Of a stretch of DNA of 64,000 nucleotides, positions 26,663-36,256 are shown piece by piece. The notes under the pieces are model-generated. The model was not told the DNA's origin. It saw only the letters and a program-made list of their open reading frames with translations, and searched no databases. Each line of letters begins with the position of its first letter. Within the stretch, counting starts at the first letter, position 1. The stretch comes from Microbacterium sp. RURRCA19A (GTDB lineage Bacteria; Actinomycetota; Actinomycetes; Actinomycetales; Microbacteriaceae), in the NCBI RefSeq assembly GCF_900156455.1, contig NZ_FTNQ01000001.1, positions 1,488,001-1,552,000 on the forward strand, written 5' to 3'. The translations under genes were made by a program, and so were the position numbers.

Positions 26663-29600
26663 TCAGGGGTTCGTGGGGTCGGCGGGGTCGGCGCCGGGCT
26701 GGCAGGTGCCGCTGGTCTTGAGGACGGCCGTATCGAGACCCCAGCCGCGCGCGGACCAGTCGACGGTGACCTGGACGTTCTCGACCTTCACCGCACCCTT
26801 CGGCACGAGGTCGGAGCCCTCGGGCGGAGTGATCGTCTTGCCGTTCTCGTCGATGTACCGCACAGCCGTCCGGTCGAGCGTCATCGCGGCCAGATCGTTG
26901 CTCGAGCTCGACGACACCTGCAGGCGTTCGCCCGCGACGCAGGATGCCACGCGCGTGCTGGCCTGCACCTGGTACGGCGCGCTCCCGGACGCGGGGGCGA
27001 CCCGCCCGGTCTCGGAGGTCGTGCCCCAGAACTGATGCTGGAAGTACACGCCGATGTTCGGGTCGGCACCGAACACCGTGGAACGGTCATTGTCGAAGTT
27101 GCTGTACTCCACGTCGTTGAAGCGCGGGGGCGGGGTACCCTCGGTGATCCCCGAGATCCGCCAGCGTGCCACCGGGCGGCCGTCCTCGGTGCCCACGTCT
27201 GCCCTCGCTCCGACCTGGAAGGTGTATCCGCGCGGGGCGGCGGTGTCCTGTGCGACCCGGATCTCCTGCGTCACCGACCGCGTGCCGTACGACCGGCCGC
27301 CGTAGCTCGACTCGACGCAGAGGGTGAACGTGTAGGCCACGCCGTCGAGCTTGCCCGGGAACTCGCGACGCGGCCCGTCGTCTCCGACGCGGCACAGGGC
27401 GCCCTCGACGATTCCGTAGCGCAGCTGGGAATCCGTGCCGTTCTGACCTGCGGCGCCCTCGGCGACCACCGTCGAGACGCCGTCCCCGGTCGACCGGGAG
27501 GACAGCGTCAGGTTCGGATCGATCGGCGCCCCGACGCCGTGCGCCGAGAACGTGAGCGTCCCACCCTGGGCCGAGCCGCCGAGACCCGCCGGGACGTCGA
27601 ACCGCGAGGTGGGGATGACGGTGATCTGGGTGCCGGAGTTGCTGCCGACCTGGAATCCGTCGACCCGCACGTCGGTCTGGTTGCGCCCGACGCTCACGGT
27701 CCGCGTCTCTCCGGCGGCACTGCGGATCTCAAGCTGACCGGTCTCGGACGACTCCACCCCGCGGATGACGAGATCGGCGACGTTGCCCGCTCCGTCGCGC
27801 GTGACCACCGGCGTGAAGTCGCCCGACTCCGGCCGCGCCGGCGGGTCGTACGCCCATGCGTTCGTGCGCACCGAACCACGCGACTCACCGACGTCGTTCA
27901 CGGCGGTGACCACGTACTCGCGCTGCTCGCCGTTGGGCGCGCCGATCGCGGGACACGAACCGTCGGGGCCGCACTCGGCGACCACCTCACCGCCGAAGCG
28001 CACCCGGAATCCGGTGAGCGCCGGGTACGCCCGCCGGGCCTCGCCGGGGTCGATGCGGAGCGTGAGCGATCCGTCGGCGTACGCCGTCTGACGCACGCTC
28101 GCGGGCGCACGGGGGAACCCCTGAAGGTCGAGGACCACGCGGGCGTCGCGCGCTCCCGCGGTCGAGCGCCCCTGGGCGTCTTTGAGGGTGACGCTGGCCG
28201 CGCACGTCGCGCCCGGCGCGTCGGACGTCCACGAAGCCCGCACGCCCGACGACGACGCGACGTCGAAACCGACTCCCGCGCACGCGCTGGTAGGACGCAC
28301 GCTCACGACCTCGAGCGGCGTGCGCGGCAGCGGATTCACCTCGCCCGGAAGCGCCACGGCGTCGATCGTGCAGCTCGACCCCGACGCCTGCGAGCACTGC
28401 AGCGTCGTCGTTCCACCCTGGGGCAGGGTCGAGGGCGCCGCACCGACGCGCAGCAGGAGACGCGCGGGAGCCACCGCGTTGTGGCTGGTCACCGAGACGA
28501 TCGCGGCGTTCTCGCTGCCGGGGACCGCGCGGTCGGCGCCGGTGACGGTGACGACCGAGCCGTCGAGCGTCACGGACGAGAACGCCGATCCGGAGTAGTC
28601 GAGGGCGTACCGGATGCCGGCCCAGTCCTCGCGGCCCAGCTGCCAGCCGGTCATGTTCCGCAGGTCGAACGTCGCCGTCTCGCCCGGTCCGACCGTGAGA
28701 GATCCGGGACGCAGTTCGGGCTGCGGATTACGCGCCACGACCCCGATCGGCACCGACAGCACCGTCCACTCCTCTGTGCCGGCGACGCGCACCGGCACCT
28801 GACAGGCGTCGGTCCAGGGCGAACCCGTGCCCGCGTCGTAGCGGACGACCGTGTCGGCGACGCTGCACCGCCCCTCGGGGCGCACCCCCGTGGTCGTGAT
28901 GTCGGGACCGACCTCGAGCGTCGCCCGCCGCGGGACGGCCACGAGGGCCGCCATGTCGAACTCCACGGATGCCAGTTCGTCGACGCGCTGCGCGGAGCCG
29001 GGTCGCAGCGCCAGGGTCAGGTCGTCGTCGCCCGGGACGCGCACGAACGCGTAGGTGGTCACTTCCTCGCCCCCCACCGTGCCGGACACGGCGAACGGGA
29101 TGACGCGACGCGTCGCGGGAAGATCGCCCGAGATCAGACGACCGTCGATGCGGACGCCGGCGGGGGTGCCCCACAGGGACACGCGCAGATCCGAAACGTC
29201 GCCGCCCGACCAGGTGGCGCGGCCGGCCAGCACGTCGACGCCCGAGACGAACTGGTCGCGGTCTTCGACCGTGAGCACCGTGTCCGCCACGACCGGGTAG
29301 TCGGGCACGCTCTCCCGCACGACCTTCACCACGATGAGCCCTCGGCCGGTGTTGCCGGAATCGGACTCGACGTCGTACAGGAACGACATCGTCGCGGGGG
29401 CCTCGCCGGCGCGGATCACGACCCCCGTGTCCGAGACGTTCTCGACCAGCGCGTCGAGACGCGCGTACTCGGGGTTGTCACTGCCGTCGACGAGCGTCTC
29501 CGGAAGATCGGGGCGCACGCCGGTGAGCTTCAGACGTCCCTGCGTGGGGTCGATGTCGTTGGCGAGGGGGCTCACTCGGATACGGCTGTCGGCGCCGGCC

Positions 29601-32600
29601 TGCACCTGGACGTAGTCGGTGAACGTGATGGGGCTCGGGTTGGCCTCGGCATCCAGGACTCCGATGCGGACCGTGCCTTCGCCCGTGGCGCCGGACGGGT
29701 CGGACACGCGATAGCGGAAGGAGACCTGCCCCCGGTCGCCGGCGACGGAGGAGTACACGATCGAGGAGCCGTCCGCCGAGATCGAGGCGGTGCCCCGGTC
29801 GGGCTGCGTCACGATGCGATCGAGCACGACCGCGTCGCCGTCGGGGTCGGCACCGAAGCTGCGGAACGGCACGGTGGTCGTACCGCCGCTGAGGACGCGC
29901 CCCTGCAGAGTGTCGGGGACCGGAGCGCGGTTGGCCTCGGGACCGAGGACCGTGATCCGCACGGTCGCCTCGTCCGACAGCGAGGGCGTCCCCGTCGTGT
30001 ACACGCGGTAGGTCACCTCGTACGACCCCGGCGCCGTGGGCGCGAGATAGCGCAGCACGCCCCCGGAGGCGAACGCCAGTCCGTCGCTGGACGGGCTGGC
30101 CTGGACGGACGCCGGGTCGAGGGTCGGGCGACCGCCGGCCGGGGACACGTCGTTGTCGAGCACGGGGATGTCGGCCTGGGTGCCGGCGCGCACGGTGACG
30201 GTGTCGTCGACCGCGATCGGCGCGATCTCGGGAGCCGGAGGGAGCAGATAGACGGTCGCCTCGCCGCCGATGCGGGAGCCCTCGTCGTCGGTTCCGTCGC
30301 TCACGGTGTAGGCGACGGTCCCCAGGAGACCCGGACCGCCCTCGGCGGTGCTTCCCGAGACACGGAGATCGTTCTGACCGACCGTGTCCACGGTGAGGGA
30401 CGCACCCTCCTCGGCCGACGCGACGACATCGCTCAAGAGCAGAACGCGTCCAGTGGGATTGGACACGGCGGCGAACACGTCGAGCGTCGCGTCCTCCTGG
30501 GGGCGCACGAAGGCGACGACGGGAGCGGTCGACAGCTGCGCCGGCGCGTCGGCCGGGAGCAGTGTGATGCGCGCGGTGCCCGTGGCATCCCGACCGGAAC
30601 CGGTGACGGTGAAGTCGACGCGGTAGACACCCGGCTGCGCGGCCGTGAAGTCGAACGTCGTCGTGCCGCCGACCACCGTCGCGGTCGCGGCCGCGTCGTC
30701 CAGGACGCGCACCGAGCCGATCGTCACGTCACCCGCGGTGCCGGTCACGTGGGGGCCCACGTCGACGGTCAGCGCGGATCCGGCGGTGTCGACGACCGCG
30801 AAGGACTGCACGGCGAGCGCCGGGTCGGGGGCGACGCGGATCACCAACGGCTTCGTCGTCGTCGCGCCGCGCGTGTCGGCCACGGTCACGTCGAGTTGGA
30901 CGACCTGCTCTCCGCCGGACCCGTCGTCGGCGTGCTGGTACACCACCTCGCCGGCGGGAGTGGATGCCACGCTGCCCACGCCGCCCGGATTGTCGACCGA
31001 CAGCAGCAGCAGCGGGTCGCCGTCGGGGTCGACCCAGCCGGGGAGGACCGGGACGGTGATGGTGCCGCCGCGCGCGACCTCGGGCGTGGGCCAGGGCTGC
31101 AGACACTTCTCGACGCCGCACCAGACCGGGGCGGCGTTGGACCCCTCGGGCGACACCGCGAGCGTCACCGTCGTCGACGCGGAGGTGAGGCCGTCGGCGG
31201 TGGTGCCGTCGGTCACCGCGTACGAGAACGTCGCCGACCCGGTGGCATCCGGGGCGACCCGCACCGCGAGCCGCTGGCCGTCGTCGGTCACGGACAGGCT
31301 GCCGAAACCGGGGTCGAGGCCCGTCACGCTCTCGCCCACGATGCTCAGGACGTCTTCGTTCGGGTCGTGGTCGTTCAGCAGGACGGGCAACGTCACCAGG
31401 CGTCCGGCGCGCACGCCGAAACTGTCGGGCTCGGCGATCGGCGGCTTCGGGTCGAGGACGACGCTCAGCTGCTCCTCGCTCTGCACCGCGGCCTCCTCGG
31501 TGCGGTCGTCGAGCGTCCAGCTCTGGCTCGACGCGAGGAGCGCGCCCTCCGGCACGGTCCACACCCACCCCGTCCGGGTCTCGTTGAGGATGACGGCGTG
31601 CTCGGTCGCGACGAACACCGGCCGCCGCTGGTCCGGCATGGTCGCGCCGCCGTAGGAGAGGTCCGTCTCGCCGGCATCCGACCGCCACAGGGTTCCGCGC
31701 GCGTCGCCCGGGAGGAGCCACGCGGCGTACGCGACCCCGTCGTGCTCGAGGGGCTTGGCCGGCTGCCCGAGCACGTTGCCGCCCGCGCCGACCTCGCGCC
31801 GCGGTTCGCCCCCGTCGACGGGGACGCTCCACAGCGACTGGTCGTCGACGAGGTAGACGGCGTCGCCGCGCGGGTCGGGGTCGCCCACGATCAGCTGATC
31901 GGTGGTGTCGAGGTCGACCGGGTCGTGGCCGCGGACCCACACGCGCCCCGCGTCGGCGTCGACGAGCACCCACTGGTCCCCCGCGGCGGTGAGCACCGGG
32001 GACGCGACGTCGACCTGGAGGGCGTCGCGTCCCCTCAGCTCATCGGCCTCGATGTCGTATCGGATGACCGAGCCGTCCGCGGACGAGTAGGCGAAGAGCA
32101 TGCCGCGCGCGTCGACGGCCACGGCATCCGCCGTATACGTACGCGCGTCGTCGTCGCCCGCGGTCCCGAACGGGTCGAGCTCGGTGACCGACTGCCCGGC
32201 GCGGCTGAGCCGGCTCGCGTACAGGGCCCCGGTGTCGGTGCGGTAGACGACGTAGTCGCCGGCCGTGACGACCGAGGTCGTGCCCGGCGGGGTGTCGGGA
32301 GCGGAATCCAGCTGCTCCTCCTGCAGATCGACCGGCTGGGCCTCGTCGATGCGCGCGATCTTGCTGTAGCCGTCGGTGAAGAGGTAGGCGCCCTCCGGTC
32401 CCTGTGCGACCTGGCTCGGGTTGCCCGCGGTGCGCACCGTGTCGAGTTCGCCGACCGTGGTGTTCACGCGGGCGTACCGCTGCCCCTCGCCGGTCTGAAG
32501 CGCCCAGACCGAGGTGTCGACCTCGGGAGTCTCCTGCGCGTCGAGGCCCGGCCAGACGATGCTGGCCGTGAGGACGAGGACCGCGGCGACGGCCGTCGAG

Positions 32601-32629
32601 GTGAGCCCCGCGATGGTCCGGCGCTTCAC
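26663..32629 (-). CDS. Giant Ig-like repeat surface protein
   Basis: This 1,988-residue protein begins with KRRTIAGLTSTAVAAVLVLTASIVW, a signal anchor or signal peptide. The next 400 residues have repeating Trp/Asp-rich beta strands (GDYVVYRTDTGALYASR, RTGWVWTVPEGALLASS), propeller-like in style. About ten Ig/cadherin-like units follow, several with VLxNDxDP or VLDNDVSP linkers, then fibronectin-III-like domains near the C-terminus (FRVRFGGEVVAECG, YVVTAVNDVGES). No LPXTG or C-terminal helix is seen, so it may stay tethered by its N-terminus. The GTG at 32629 overlaps the kinase stop as GTGA. It may be an extracellular sensor or adhesion partner of the kinase. No catalytic motif was found. 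Confidence 0.85.
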   Translation of the reverse strand: MKRRTIAGLTSTAVAAVLVLTASIVWPGLDAQETPEVDTSVWALQTGEGQRYARVNTTVGELDTVRTAGNPSQVAQGPEGAYLFTDGYSKIARIDEAQPVDLQEEQLDSAPDTPPGTTSVVTAGDYVVYRTDTGALYASRLSRAGQSVTELDPFGTAGDDDARTYTADAVAVDARGMLFAYSSADGSVIRYDIEADELRGRDALQVDVASPVLTAAGDQWVLVDADAGRVWVRGHDPVDLDTTDQLIVGDPDPRGDAVYLVDDQSLWSVPVDGGEPRREVGAGGNVLGQPAKPLEHDGVAYAAWLLPGDARGTLWRSDAGETDLSYGGATMPDQRRPVFVATEHAVILNETRTGWVWTVPEGALLASSQSWTLDDRTEEAAVQSEEQLSVVLDPKPPIAEPDSFGVRAGRLVTLPVLLNDHDPNEDVLSIVGESVTGLDPGFGSLSVTDDGQRLAVRVAPDATGSATFSYAVTDGTTADGLTSASTTVTLAVSPEGSNAAPVWCGVEKCLQPWPTPEVARGGTITVPVLPGWVDPDGDPLLLLSVDNPGGVGSVASTPAGEVVYQHADDGSGGEQVVQLDVTVADTRGATTTKPLVIRVAPDPALAVQSFAVVDTAGSALTVDVGPHVTGTAGDVTIGSVRVLDDAAATATVVGGTTTFDFTAAQPGVYRVDFTVTGSGRDATGTARITLLPADAPAQLSTAPVVAFVRPQEDATLDVFAAVSNPTGRVLLLSDVVASAEEGASLTVDTVGQNDLRVSGSTAEGGPGLLGTVAYTVSDGTDDEGSRIGGEATVYLLPPAPEIAPIAVDDTVTVRAGTQADIPVLDNDVSPAGGRPTLDPASVQASPSSDGLAFASGGVLRYLAPTAPGSYEVTYRVYTTGTPSLSDEATVRITVLGPEANRAPVPDTLQGRVLSGGTTTVPFRSFGADPDGDAVVLDRIVTQPDRGTASISADGSSIVYSSVAGDRGQVSFRYRVSDPSGATGEGTVRIGVLDAEANPSPITFTDYVQVQAGADSRIRVSPLANDIDPTQGRLKLTGVRPDLPETLVDGSDNPEYARLDALVENVSDTGVVIRAGEAPATMSFLYDVESDSGNTGRGLIVVKVVRESVPDYPVVADTVLTVEDRDQFVSGVDVLAGRATWSGGDVSDLRVSLWGTPAGVRIDGRLISGDLPATRRVIPFAVSGTVGGEEVTTYAFVRVPGDDDLTLALRPGSAQRVDELASVEFDMAALVAVPRRATLEVGPDITTTGVRPEGRCSVADTVVRYDAGTGSPWTDACQVPVRVAGTEEWTVLSVPIGVVARNPQPELRPGSLTVGPGETATFDLRNMTGWQLGREDWAGIRYALDYSGSAFSSVTLDGSVVTVTGADRAVPGSENAAIVSVTSHNAVAPARLLLRVGAAPSTLPQGGTTTLQCSQASGSSCTIDAVALPGEVNPLPRTPLEVVSVRPTSACAGVGFDVASSSGVRASWTSDAPGATCAASVTLKDAQGRSTAGARDARVVLDLQGFPRAPASVRQTAYADGSLTLRIDPGEARRAYPALTGFRVRFGGEVVAECGPDGSCPAIGAPNGEQREYVVTAVNDVGESRGSVRTNAWAYDPPARPESGDFTPVVTRDGAGNVADLVIRGVESSETGQLEIRSAAGETRTVSVGRNQTDVRVDGFQVGSNSGTQITVIPTSRFDVPAGLGGSAQGGTLTFSAHGVGAPIDPNLTLSSRSTGDGVSTVVAEGAAGQNGTDSQLRYGIVEGALCRVGDDGPRREFPGKLDGVAYTFTLCVESSYGGRSYGTRSVTQEIRVAQDTAAPRGYTFQVGARADVGTEDGRPVARWRISGITEGTPPPRFNDVEYSNFDNDRSTVFGADPNIGVYFQHQFWGTTSETGRVAPASGSAPYQVQASTRVASCVAGERLQVSSSSSNDLAAMTLDRTAVRYIDENGKTITPPEGSDLVPKGAVKVENVQVTVDWSARGWGLDTAVLKTSGTCQPGADPADPTNP

Positions 32630-33762
32630 CGGACGACCCCGGTGGCCAGCAGCGCGACGACGACGATCGCGGCGGAGGCGACCAGGGCGGCCCCGGCGAG
32701 CACCCACGGCAGGAGACGGTGCGCCGCACGCGTCGGTGCGGAGATGTCGGTGTCCTCGTCACGGGCGAGGCCGGCGACCCCGGACGCGTCGCGGTGCTTG
32801 CGGACGCTCGGGCGCTCGACGTGGGATCGCGCCGGCCCGCGCAACGCGCCGTCGGAGAAGTCGACCGCGCGCGCCGCGGGCGCCCACTCGGCCGCGGGCA
32901 CCTCGAGCGGCGACGCGGGGAGGCCGAGTTCGGACTGCACCTTCTGCAGCGCCTCCCCCACCTCTCGCGCGCTGGCGAACCGGTCGGCGGGGCTGCGCGC
33001 CATCGCCCGGGCGAGGACCGCCTGCAGAGAGGGCGGGACATCGGTGCGGACGATCTCGGTGTACGTCGCGCGGGCGATGCGGCGGCGCAGCTGCTCGCGC
33101 GAGTTCTGCCCCTTCTCGCGGCGCTCGAACGGGCTGTGTCCGGCCAGCAGCGAGTAGACGGTCGCCCCCAGGCTCCAGACCTCGCTGGACACCGTGCCGG
33201 CCGTCTGCTCGGCGATGACCTCGGGCGCGCTCCACGGCACGCTCATCGCGAGCATCTCGTCGGCCCCCTGGCGAACGAGCGAGGAGGAGATGCCGAAGTC
33301 GGCCAGGACCGGGGCGCCGAAGGTCGTCACCAGGATGTTGCTGGGTTTGACGTCGCGGTGCACGAGACCGGCGTGGTGGGCCGACTCGAGGGCACCCGCC
33401 ATGCGGACGCCGATCGAGAGCACCTCGGCCACCGGCATCCGTTCCACGCGGTACCGCTGCGCGAGCGACCCCGGGCAGTACTCCATGACGATGTAGGGTC
33501 GGCCGTCGGCCGAGATCCCGGCCTGGTAGACCGTGACGATCGAGGGGTGCGCCGAGAGGTGCGCGAGGACGTCGGCCTCGGCGTTGAACATGCGCAGCAG
33601 ATCGGGGTCGCGCACATCGCTAGGGAGCACCTTCACCGCGACGTCACGACGGGGCATGTCCTGCCCGTAGAGGAAGACGTCGGCGAAACCGCCCGACCCG
33701 AGCGGGCGGATGTAGGCGAGTCCGGGCAGGATCGGGGGTGACGAGGGCAGGCGCTGCGGCAT
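32626..33762 (-). CDS. Membrane Ser/Thr protein kinase (PknB-like)
   Basis: This is a 378-residue Hanks-type kinase. The P-loop is LGSGGFADV (residues 21-29), the ATP lysine K44 (VAVKVL), the catalytic loop HRDVKPSN (135-142, D137) and the metal site DFG (155-157). A single membrane helix lies near 350-374 with only a few residues outside, and there are no PASTA repeats. The kinase domain is cytoplasmic. It is the first gene of a seven-gene operon with an FHA protein, and has a GGGGAGG ribosome site before ATG 33762. The next gene could supply the extracellular sensor the kinase lacks. No PP2C phosphatase gene is present in the window. Confidence 0.95.
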   Translation of the reverse strand: MPQRLPSSPPILPGLAYIRPLGSGGFADVFLYGQDMPRRDVAVKVLPSDVRDPDLLRMFNAEADVLAHLSAHPSIVTVYQAGISADGRPYIVMEYCPGSLAQRYRVERMPVAEVLSIGVRMAGALESAHHAGLVHRDVKPSNILVTTFGAPVLADFGISSSLVRQGADEMLAMSVPWSAPEVIAEQTAGTVSSEVWSLGATVYSLLAGHSPFERREKGQNSREQLRRRIARATYTEIVRTDVPPSLQAVLARAMARSPADRFASAREVGEALQKVQSELGLPASPLEVPAAEWAPAARAVDFSDGALRGPARSHVERPSVRKHRDASGVAGLARDEDTDISAPTRAAHRLLPWVLAGAALVASAAIVVVALLATGVVR

Positions 33763-33825
33763 GGTGCCCCCTCCCCGGAACTCGCGTCCGCCACACCTCG
33801 CGCGGACAACCCGGCAACTCTAACA

Positions 33826-33852
33826 AAGCCCCCTGACCGGGTCGGGGGACTT
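33826..33852 (-). terminator. Terminator upstream of the kinase operon
   Basis: AAGCCCCCTGACC and GGTCGGGGGACTT pair over 13 positions with two mismatches. On the minus strand the stem is followed by TTTGTTAG, a short T-rich tract. It lies just after the stop of the 33864 gene and should isolate the kinase operon from it. Confidence 0.65.
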
Positions 33853-33863
33853 GTGGAGGGCGC

Positions 33864-34526
33864 TCAGGATGCCAACGGCCCGGGGTCGCGGGGATCGAAC
33901 GGGGCGTCCAGGAAGCGGGAGAGATCATCCAGCATCGCCGCGACCTGCGGCTCGACATACTCCGCGACGGCCGCCTGGATGCGCAGCCGGTGGTGCAGCA
34001 GTACCGCGCAGACCTCGCGGCCGATCATGTTGGCGTAGTCGTCGGCCAGGCCGACCTCCTGTCGCAGAGCCGCCTTCGCGGCATCGGACAGCGGGGGAAG
34101 CGCGGGGATCGCGGCATCCTCTTCGGCGGCCAGCCCCGTCAGAGTGAAGAGGAACGGCGCACCGGGTTCGGGCTCCGGATCCAGCGGCATCCCTTCGAAC
34201 TCGGGCTCGAGTCCCTCGGCCGGACGGTACGACCGTCGACGGTTGCGCGCCGCCTGCTGGTCGAGCTCGGTCTGCAGCATCGGGAGGTTCCGCGACGTGT
34301 ACTCGGCGACGGCGTGATCGACGATCGACTTCACCCGGGTCGACAGCCCGTGCTGCACACCGTGCGGGACGTCGGCCCCGAGCCCGGCCGCCGACAGGAC
34401 GGGCGAACCGAAGCAGCGACGGCACGGCGCGACCCGACCGCGATGGTTCGCCGGCTCCCACCGGGGCAGCCAGGCGAGCCAGGCGTCCACCGCCTGGCCG
34501 ACCTGGGTCTCGAGCGACCGCTCCAC
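33864..34526 (-). CDS. Conserved-looking hypothetical protein
   Basis: This is a 220-residue soluble protein I do not recognise. It has a Trp-rich N-terminus (DAWLAWLPRWEP), a CRRC pair near residue 35 that could bind metal only with partners I do not see, and a helical body with IVDHAVAEYTSRNLP. An acidic Pro/Glu linker (PLDPEPEPG) separates two helical halves. It is the last of three minus-strand genes from 36129. The GTG at 34526 has TAGGAG too close for a normal ribosome site, so a start slightly downstream is possible. Confidence 0.65.
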   Translation of the reverse strand: MERSLETQVGQAVDAWLAWLPRWEPANHRGRVAPCRRCFGSPVLSAAGLGADVPHGVQHGLSTRVKSIVDHAVAEYTSRNLPMLQTELDQQAARNRRRSYRPAEGLEPEFEGMPLDPEPEPGAPFLFTLTGLAAEEDAAIPALPPLSDAAKAALRQEVGLADDYANMIGREVCAVLLHHRLRIQAAVAEYVEPQVAAMLDDLSRFLDAPFDPRDPGPLAS

Positions 34527-34579
34527 GCTCCTACGCTAGCCCGGAAGATGCGGAAGCGGCAGGATGCCACGGCCCCGGA

Positions 34580-35065
34580 TCAACGATCATCGTCGTCGTC
34601 GCGCTCCCACCGCCAGTGCGGGCGCTCCCCGCGGGTGCGCGCGAGCAGCACGCCGAACACGCCGGCCAGGAACGCCGACGTCGCGACCACCGCGCCCGGC
34701 CACCCGAGCGCCACGGCCCCCGCCGCGGCGACCCCGCGGGCCACGTCGCCGCCGGTGACCGCCGCGCCGATCGCGATGCCCACCGTCTCTCCCACGTACG
34801 CACCCAGCGCGCACGGCACCGCGGTCGGATACCCCGGCGGGACGGTCCGCAGACCCCACCGCAGCAGTCCCGCGAACAGCGTCGCCGCGAGGAGCATCCC
34901 CGCCACACCGGGCAACGGCCCGAGACCCGTCACCGGGATGACATCCGCGTCCAGCAGCAGGCCGACCACGCCGAGACCCGCGATGGCCAGGGCGAGGAAG
35001 ACGACCGTCGCGAAAACGACGGCGACCGGCGGGGTCACCCCCGCCGGTCGCGGCACATCAGTCAT
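34580..35065 (-). CDS. Integral membrane protein, function unknown
   Basis: This is a 161-residue protein with four hydrophobic segments (about 12-38, 48-66, 84-105 and 112-142) and an acidic, Asp-rich C-terminal tail (ERDDDDDR). No family is recognised. It starts with ATG 11 bases after the stop of the 35077 gene, so it is probably co-transcribed with it. Confidence 0.7.
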   Translation of the reverse strand: MTDVPRPAGVTPPVAVVFATVVFLALAIAGLGVVGLLLDADVIPVTGLGPLPGVAGMLLAATLFAGLLRWGLRTVPPGYPTAVPCALGAYVGETVGIAIGAAVTGGDVARGVAAAGAVALGWPGAVVATSAFLAGVFGVLLARTRGERPHWRWERDDDDDR

Positions 35066-35076
35066 GGCATCCGGTC

Positions 35077-36129
35077 TCAGCGGGCCAGCAGCGGCCCGGC
35101 TTCGAGCGTGCGCTCGTACTCGCGCTGCGCCTCGTCGTTCAGCTCGGTGACACGGCGACCGCGGCGGGCGACCCAGGCACCGAACCAGACGGTGAGCTCA
35201 CGGCCGAGGACGAAGGCGACGATCGCGAGCGGGGCGAGGACGCTCTGCTGCAGCAGATCGATGCCCTCGCGGTTCGTGAGCATCCAGAACGGCGCGGCGA
35301 ACAGCGCCCCCAGAAGGTAGCCGCCCCAGCTGATGACACCGACGACGAGGCCCCAGACCACCCAGTGGCCCCAGCCGCCCCGGTTGATGATCGCACCGAG
35401 GAACCAGAAGCCCACGAAGAAGGCCACCGTGGGCACCCACAGGCCCCACGTCGTGAGGGCTGCCAGTGCGGCGTCCGCCAGGTCGGCGGTCTGGACCGTG
35501 CCGAGGAGCAGACCGAGACCGAGGGTCGCGGCGAGGTAGAGCACGGCGAAGACGAGGGTGGCCAGGAGACCGATCGCGCCGGCCGCGCCGCGGTTGCCGC
35601 GGGGACGCGGAGCCTCCGGGGCCTGCACGAAGATCGGCTGCGCGGCACCGACGGAGCGGGTCTCGTCCGCGTACGCGGGAGCCGTGGCCGCCGTCGCCGC
35701 CCCCGCGGCCACGACACCCGCGGCCGGGACGGTGGCGTCGGAGCGGTGCTCGTCGCGCGCGGGCTCGACCGTCGTCGCGGCGGTGGTCTGGGTCGTTCCG
35801 GACTCGGGCTCGGCCGACGCGGCGTAGGCGGCCCAGCGGGCGTCCTCGTCGTCGAGGTCGACCGAACGGTGCGCGGAGGGAGCCGAGACGGGAGTCTGGC
35901 TGCGCGGCTCGACGGGCGAAGCGTCGTGCACGGTGGTCGTCGCCGCGGGCGTCGCCGAGTCGTGGCCGCCCTCGCGCTCGTTCCAGGCCGCGGTCGCTTC
36001 CTCCGGGTCGACCGCGTCGCGGCGGGCGGCCTCGGCGTCGGCAAGCCCCTCGTGGGCACGGCCGACGACGTCGTGCGCCTCTTCCTTGGGCTCGTCGACG
36101 GGGTCGCCGTACGACTGGGGGTCGCTCAT
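35077..36129 (-). CDS. Membrane protein with long disordered N-terminal region
   Basis: This is a 350-residue protein. Residues 1-185 are polar and rich in Ala, Thr, Asp and Glu (low complexity, probably cytoplasmic). Three or four membrane helices follow (from about 190 to 325), with TWGLWVPTVAFFVGFWFLGAI as the clearest. The end is a charged helix. I do not recognise the family; similar layouts occur in actinobacterial divisome or stress membrane proteins, but nothing here proves that. ATG 36129 has a GAGGAGA ribosome site 6 bases upstream, so I rejected a longer frame reaching 36666. Confidence 0.75.
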   Translation of the reverse strand: MSDPQSYGDPVDEPKEEAHDVVGRAHEGLADAEAARRDAVDPEEATAAWNEREGGHDSATPAATTTVHDASPVEPRSQTPVSAPSAHRSVDLDDEDARWAAYAASAEPESGTTQTTAATTVEPARDEHRSDATVPAAGVVAAGAATAATAPAYADETRSVGAAQPIFVQAPEAPRPRGNRGAAGAIGLLATLVFAVLYLAATLGLGLLLGTVQTADLADAALAALTTWGLWVPTVAFFVGFWFLGAIINRGGWGHWVVWGLVVGVISWGGYLLGALFAAPFWMLTNREGIDLLQQSVLAPLAIVAFVLGRELTVWFGAWVARRGRRVTELNDEAQREYERTLEAGPLLAR

Positions 36130-36256
36130 CGGGGTCTCCTCACGCGCGCAGATATGGTGCGGCGCCAGGCTAACCCGCGCCGCGGCCTGCACGGCGCAGG
36201 CGTGCCGTCGTGTGTCGGTCTCGACCGTGTCGGCGGCTCCGCCTAGGGTGGGCGAC

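Noticed and set aside
26105..33157. Very long open frame on the plus strand opposite the giant gene and kinase
   Set aside because: It is antisense to well-supported genes and has an Arg/Gly/His-rich translation typical of GC-rich shadow frames.
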